10,752 bases of DNA, from positions 1 to 10,752 of the forward strand of contig DIAS01000010.1 of assembly GCA_002415855.1 (NCBI GenBank), read 5' to 3'. The translations under genes were made by a program, and so were the position numbers. The stretch comes from Bacteroidales bacterium UBA5072 (lineage in GTDB: Bacteria > Bacteroidota > Bacteroidia > Bacteroidales > UBA10428). Below the pieces are notes generated by a model. That model did no database searches and was not told where the DNA came from. It saw only the letters and a program-made list of their open reading frames with translations. This document shows positions 7,173 to 10,752 of this stretch, one piece after another (position 1 is the stretch's first letter; every line of letters begins with the position of its first letter).

Positions 7173-7538
7173 ATCATTATCTCCCGATTCTTCAGTTTCA
7201 CCGGGCAACAAGGGTTCCAATCCCACCCCTGTTTCAGGTTCGTGTATGGCAGACCGGCTTGCCTGCTCCGAGCTTTCAATTTTCCATACCCGGAGATCGG
7301 TATACCATTTGCCATTGAACTCACGCGATTCAACATTAAAGGATATCCTGACGGATGAGCCAGGTTTTAGTGCCCTCACCAGGAGTACCTTGTCCCCCCA
7401 AGCTGAAAAACATACTTTGCGGGGAAACTGTTCCTCGGTTTCAATAACAAAGTCCTGCTTCGACCATTGACCGTTCTTCCCGGTCCCGGTCTGTTCGGAA
7501 AGTACCAGCATCACTTTCCCGGATAATTCAAGTGCCAT
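7161..7538 (-). CDS. DUF3127 family protein (predicted OB-fold) with SSB-like tail
   Basis: This 125-residue protein matches my memory of the DUF3127 family, small proteins of unknown function common in Bacteroidota. Typical segments are the N-terminal strand region MALELSGKVMLVL, GTGKNGQWSKQDFVIET, PRKVCFSAWGDK and SREFNGKWYTDLRVWKIE. The strand pattern to about residue 90 suggests an OB fold. An acidic, low-complexity tail follows and ends in DNDLPF, very like the DDDIPF tip by which single-stranded DNA-binding protein recruits repair and replication proteins. Function is not established; nucleic-acid binding is inferred. The gene converges with aroK and overlaps its last 12 bases, and it is divergent from the large transporter-like gene. 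No signal peptide or membrane segment is seen. The ATG at 7538 gives the expected family N-terminus. Confidence 0.85.
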   Translation of the reverse strand: MALELSGKVMLVLSEQTGTGKNGQWSKQDFVIETEEQFPRKVCFSAWGDKVLLVRALKPGSSVRISFNVESREFNGKWYTDLRVWKIESSEQASRSAIHEPETGVGLEPLLPGETEESGDNDLPF

Positions 7539-7567
7539 AACGTGACAGGTTTAAGTTTGCGACCGGT

Positions 7568-7599
7568 TAAAAATAATAATTATCCGTGTAAAAAAACAA
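7568..7599 (-). promoter_or_regulatory. Possible promoter for the DUF3127 gene
   Basis: On the minus strand TTG (7599-7597) is followed after 21 bp by TATTTTTA (7575-7568), which matches TAnnTTTG except for the last base. It lies 30 bp before the ATG. The sequence is AT-rich, so a chance match is quite possible. Confidence 0.25.
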
Positions 7600-7678
7600 T
7601 CGTACCAGTTTTATACCAGGGAAATGTCAATCTCGCTTTTTGTTCATTCTGTCAATCCATTGCTTAACTCGGTGGAAA

Positions 7679-7712
7679 TTGTTTAATACATGCCAATAAT
7701 TTAGTATTTTTG
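7679..7712 (+). promoter_or_regulatory. Candidate promoter of the transporter-HEAT-cNMP gene
   Basis: TTG (7679-7681) and TATTTTTG (7705-7712, exact TAnnTTTG) are separated by 23 bp, at the upper end of the spacing known for Bacteroidota promoters. The -7 ends 46 bp before the ATG at 7759. The rest of the 220-bp spacer 7539-7758 shows no hairpin, operator or small reading frame that I can support. Confidence 0.45.
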
Positions 7713-7758
7713 CCTTCTTTACACCTGTAACCAACCAATTGTAAATTTTTCGCCTGCT

Positions 7759-10752
7759 ATGAAGAACTCGCTTTTTGGGGCCCGAATGCGCAACCGACAG
7801 GAGATTTTCATGTTAGCGTTTACCTCTCTGCAGGCATTCTTCATTGGCGCATTTCTTTCACTGTTCACCATTGGCGCCCATGTTCTTTTCTTTCAGACCT
7901 GGGAACCCTCTTTGCTCCCAAAGGCTTTCATCATTTCAGGTTTTTTTGGACTCGTCATTTTTTCGTTGTATGGTTTTTTTGTAAACCGGCTGTACTTCCG
8001 GCTTTTTAATTTCTTCTGCCTGTTGTTGGTCTTTATAATTAACCTTCTGCTCTTCCTGTTCTACGACGATACTGCATCATACAAAGTTCTTGAGATACCG
8101 TTGATGTTACCGTTCACGCTTGCAATGCCGTTCACATTCATGGTAATGCTGCTTTTCAAACGTTCCATGGTCAACATTTTCACGCCCCGTCAGCACCGTA
8201 AATTCTATCCGTATCTGAAAACCTCCCTGATTGCAGGAATTGTGATTGCCAGCTACCTGCTTGTGGGAGCTTTGTATATAAATTTTGACATCCTGCTGAT
8301 CACGGGCGGTAGTGCATTGTTTATAGGCCTTGCAACTTTGCTGCAATTGCTAATCAATTATTATAACCGTTCCGCCGTCGTTTTCCTGAAGGTCCCCAGA
8401 AGGGTCATACAACTGAGATCCAGATTCTATGAACTGTTTTATAGCAAGTACACCTTACTCTTGCTGGCATTTGTTGTGATCTCTGCAGTCACCGGATTCA
8501 TACTTCACTACCATTTTATTGCTGAAACCCGCTATAATTATCCAAACACAATCGGCCTGGCGAAATTCTTCGGCTTTTTCATCGGGACCATGTTCCTGTT
8601 CGTTTTCGCCGTTGAACGTTTCCTGGTGCGCAAGATACTTTACGCCTATGACTCCCCTTACAGCCTTGTGCTTGTTCCTGCATTACTGACATTAGCTGCT
8701 GTTGCGTCGCTTGTTGTGGATCTTGTTGTTGGCCAGTCGCCAGTTTTTGCACGTTTCTCCTTTGGTTTTCTGATGGTTGCCATGTTAAAGATCGGGTATG
8801 AGACAACCTATGAAGCCATTGAGCTGCCCTCACTCAGGGTTTTATTTCATACATTGGACATCCGGTTCTCCAACTCGATCATCCCCAGGTTCGAGGGAAC
8901 ACTGAGAATGATAGGACTCGGACTCGCCGGGCTTATCTTGTATTTTCTGATCATACTGAAACTGGAAAGCAGCCTGTTTCTCAACCTGACCCTGCTGGTG
9001 CTTTTACTGGCCTGGATCCCCATTGGCGTTCTGCTGGTCAAAAATTACCAGAATGCACTTCGCGATACGATTCGCCGGCTTAAAACAAGTAAAAAAGCCA
9101 TCGGTCAGGAATTGCTGAATATTGATGAGAAATCTCATACCCTTATCAACAGTGCGGATCCTGTGAAATCAATCAATACACTTGCCATCATTGAAAGACT
9201 GGAACCACTTACACATGAGCAACACTTGATTTCGCTGCTTTCTACTGAATCATCCGGACTGCAGAATTATATACTGAACAGAATCGATGAAAATGCATTG
9301 CTGAGTGCATTGCCCAAACTGAAAGAATTGAATCAGGGAGCAACGCACAAATCCCTGAATGGATTCCTTCCCAAGCTGATCAGTCGCTTTGAGATCAAAC
9401 TCGCAGCAGGAAAGTCAAAAAGCGCTGTCGACAGCCTGGTAAATTCTAATACTCTGACAGACAGAACACTGGCAGCCGAAATTATCGGTAGTTCCGGAAA
9501 CCAGGAATGGGGTGATTACCTGCTTCAGCTCACACGGGATATTGAGCCCGACGTGAAACTAGCCTCGATTAAGGCTATTGCCAGGTTGGGAAACCCAAAT
9601 CACAGCTATGTACTTATCGGATATCTCACTACACCATTTTATTATCCCTATGCGTTTGAAGCCCTGATTAAAATAGGTGATCCCGCACTCCCCCTCATGG
9701 AACAGGTTTTTCTGCTCCCTGATGCTGATAACATACTGCTCTCAAGGATTGTAAGAATTTACGGTAAAATAGGAAGTGCTGCCGCCATTGATTGCCTGCT
9801 GGGCAAGGTTGAAAACCAGAACCGTATTATTGCCAGGCATGCACTGCTTGCTCTTCGTGAGGCCAAATTCCAGGCGACCCCCGCTAACATCAACCGTATT
9901 CTCAATGATATCGTCAGGCTGATCAACATCATGTCATGGAATTTTGCTGCCTATGCCAGCATCTATAAGTCATCCCATTACAGGCTCCTGAAAGAAGCTT
10001 TGCAATCGGAAATAAATGACAATTATATGATGCTGTATCACATGCTGGCACTGGCCTATAACCCTACCTCCATCGGAAATATCAAGAACATGTTGTTGGA
10101 AGGCAATGATACGGATATCAGCTTTGCCATTGAATTGCTTGACCAGATTGTGAATGAGGAAATCAAGCAGGTATTTTTCCCGGTCGTTGAGAACGTATCC
10201 TATAAGGACCGCTTCAAGCAGTTGCAGTATTTCTTTCATGCTGCCAAAGAATCCCCTGAAAATCTTATCCCCGAGATCATTACCCGTGACTTCAACCAGA
10301 TTTCACTTTATGCAAAATCCTGTGCCATTTTAAATTCCGTCCTGCTGAAAAAGAATTTCCCGGGACAGGAGATAACCGCCAGCATCTTTCATCCGAATCA
10401 GCTTTTAAGGGAATCTGCAGCCTTCGTTCTTTATAAGACCGAACCTGTGAAACTCGAATCGGTATATACCAGGCTTGATCCTTTACAAGTCACGGAACTC
10501 AGATCCGTCCTGTCGCACGAGGATAAGGGTGTCCCTAACCTGCTGATAGACCGTATCAGGTTTATGAAAGAATCCATAAAGATGCAGGAAATATCGGATG
10601 ACGTCCTTTGTGAGATCGCCAGGGCGCTTGAGATTCATTTCCTGAATAAAGATGAAGAATTCCTTATAAAACGTGAAGATGTGCATTATGCCTTCATGAT
10701 CATTATCGAAGGAGTCGCCCAGATTAATAATTCTTCGGGGAAAGTATTTACC
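7759..10752 (+). CDS. NTT/Npt-like membrane protein fused to HEAT repeats and a cyclic-nucleotide-binding domain (3' end cut by window)
   Basis: The frame is open without a stop for 998 codons to the right edge, so the gene is incomplete only because the window ends. The N-terminal part has about 12 hydrophobic segments (near residues 18-45, 55-75, 80-101, 113-133, 155-173, 178-199, 231-252, 265-285, 302-324, 330-345, 382-400, 406-427), the plan of major-facilitator-like ATP/ADP translocases (NTT, Npt1/Npt2). Family-like patches are LQAFFIGAFLSLFTIGAH, RQHRKFYPYLK and FEGTLRMIGLGLAGLIL. A soluble helical region follows from about 430, with the clearest HEAT-type repeats at 568-704 and further helices to about 935. 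Residues 942-998 look like the start of a cNMP-binding domain (EFLIKREDV, then IIIEGVAQI). Transport and ligand gating are inferred; substrate and ligand are unknown. Similar NTT fusions are known elsewhere. The start at 7759 sits downstream of a good promoter candidate and has no Shine-Dalgarno sequence. Confidence 0.75.
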   Translation, partial: MKNSLFGARMRNRQEIFMLAFTSLQAFFIGAFLSLFTIGAHVLFFQTWEPSLLPKAFIISGFFGLVIFSLYGFFVNRLYFRLFNFFCLLLVFIINLLLFLFYDDTASYKVLEIPLMLPFTLAMPFTFMVMLLFKRSMVNIFTPRQHRKFYPYLKTSLIAGIVIASYLLVGALYINFDILLITGGSALFIGLATLLQLLINYYNRSAVVFLKVPRRVIQLRSRFYELFYSKYTLLLLAFVVISAVTGFILHYHFIAETRYNYPNTIGLAKFFGFFIGTMFLFVFAVERFLVRKILYAYDSPYSLVLVPALLTLAAVASLVVDLVVGQSPVFARFSFGFLMVAMLKIGYETTYEAIELPSLRVLFHTLDIRFSNSIIPRFEGTLRMIGLGLAGLILYFLIILKLESSLFLNLTLLVLLLAWIPIGVLLVKNYQNALRDTIRRLKTSKKAIGQELLNIDEKSHTLINSADPVKSINTLAIIERLEPLTHEQHLISLLSTESSGLQNYILNRIDENALLSALPKLKELNQGATHKSLNGFLPKLISRFEIKLAAGKSKSAVDSLVNSNTLTDRTLAAEIIGSSGNQEWGDYLLQLTRDIEPDVKLASIKAIARLGNPNHSYVLIGYLTTPFYYPYAFEALIKIGDPALPLMEQVFLLPDADNILLSRIVRIYGKIGSAAAIDCLLGKVENQNRIIARHALLALREAKFQATPANINRILNDIVRLINIMSWNFAAYASIYKSSHYRLLKEALQSEINDNYMMLYHMLALAYNPTSIGNIKNMLLEGNDTDISFAIELLDQIVNEEIKQVFFPVVENVSYKDRFKQLQYFFHAAKESPENLIPEIITRDFNQISLYAKSCAILNSVLLKKNFPGQEITASIFHPNQLLRESAAFVLYKTEPVKLESVYTRLDPLQVTELRSVLSHEDKGVPNLLIDRIRFMKESIKMQEISDDVLCEIARALEIHFLNKDEEFLIKREDVHYAFMIIIEGVAQINNSSGKVFT

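Noticed and set aside
7152..7176. Near-palindrome ACCGTTTAAAATGGT considered as a bidirectional terminator
   Set aside because: There is no loop of usable size and the bases are fully explained by the overlapping coding ends.
8107..9041. Minus-strand open frames within the large plus-strand gene
   Set aside because: They lie inside a continuous 998-codon frame with clear membrane-helix periodicity and are rich in Gln, His and Arg as expected for the complement of hydrophobic codons.

Overview
The window looks like chromosomal housekeeping DNA from a member of the Bacteroidota, most likely class Bacteroidia. The reasons are a topoisomerase IV pair of Bacteroidota type, a 576-residue lysyl-tRNA synthetase with the phylum's extra C-terminal domain, a DUF3127 protein (a family I know mainly from this phylum), starts without Shine-Dalgarno sequences, and several matches to the Bacteroidota -7 promoter element TAnnTTTG. 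I saw no tRNA, rRNA, CRISPR array, insertion sequence or prophage gene.

Layout. Positions 1-180 are non-coding and hold two diverged copies of a hairpin-bearing repeat downstream of parC. Positions 181-4714 carry parE then parC on the minus strand, 16 bp apart, as a topoisomerase IV operon. The 210-bp gap 4715-4924 upstream of parE holds a promoter candidate and a group of DnaA-box-like sequences, one a perfect TTATCCACA. lysS follows on the minus strand (4925-6655). A 43-bp gap, apparently with two interlocked promoters, separates it from the divergent shikimate kinase gene aroK (6699-7172). The aroK end overlaps by 12 bp the end of an opposing DUF3127 gene (7161-7538). A 220-bp divergent spacer leads to a very large plus-strand reading frame, open from 7759 to the right edge without a stop.

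The most unusual object is that last gene. Its 998 visible residues combine a 12-helix membrane domain resembling nucleotide transporters of the ATP/ADP translocase (NTT/Npt) family, a long alpha-helical HEAT-repeat region, and the beginning of a cyclic-nucleotide-binding domain. It has the layout of a ligand-controlled membrane transporter or sensor; its substrate and ligand are unknown.

The other genes serve DNA topology (parC, parE), translation (lysS), aromatic amino acid and chorismate synthesis (aroK) and probably nucleic-acid or protein binding (DUF3127). Two proteins end in peptides resembling known replication docking motifs: ParC ends in QMSLF (like sliding-clamp-binding peptides) and the DUF3127 protein in DNDLPF (like the SSB tip). 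With the DnaA-box cluster these give the window a replication flavour, but that link is inference.
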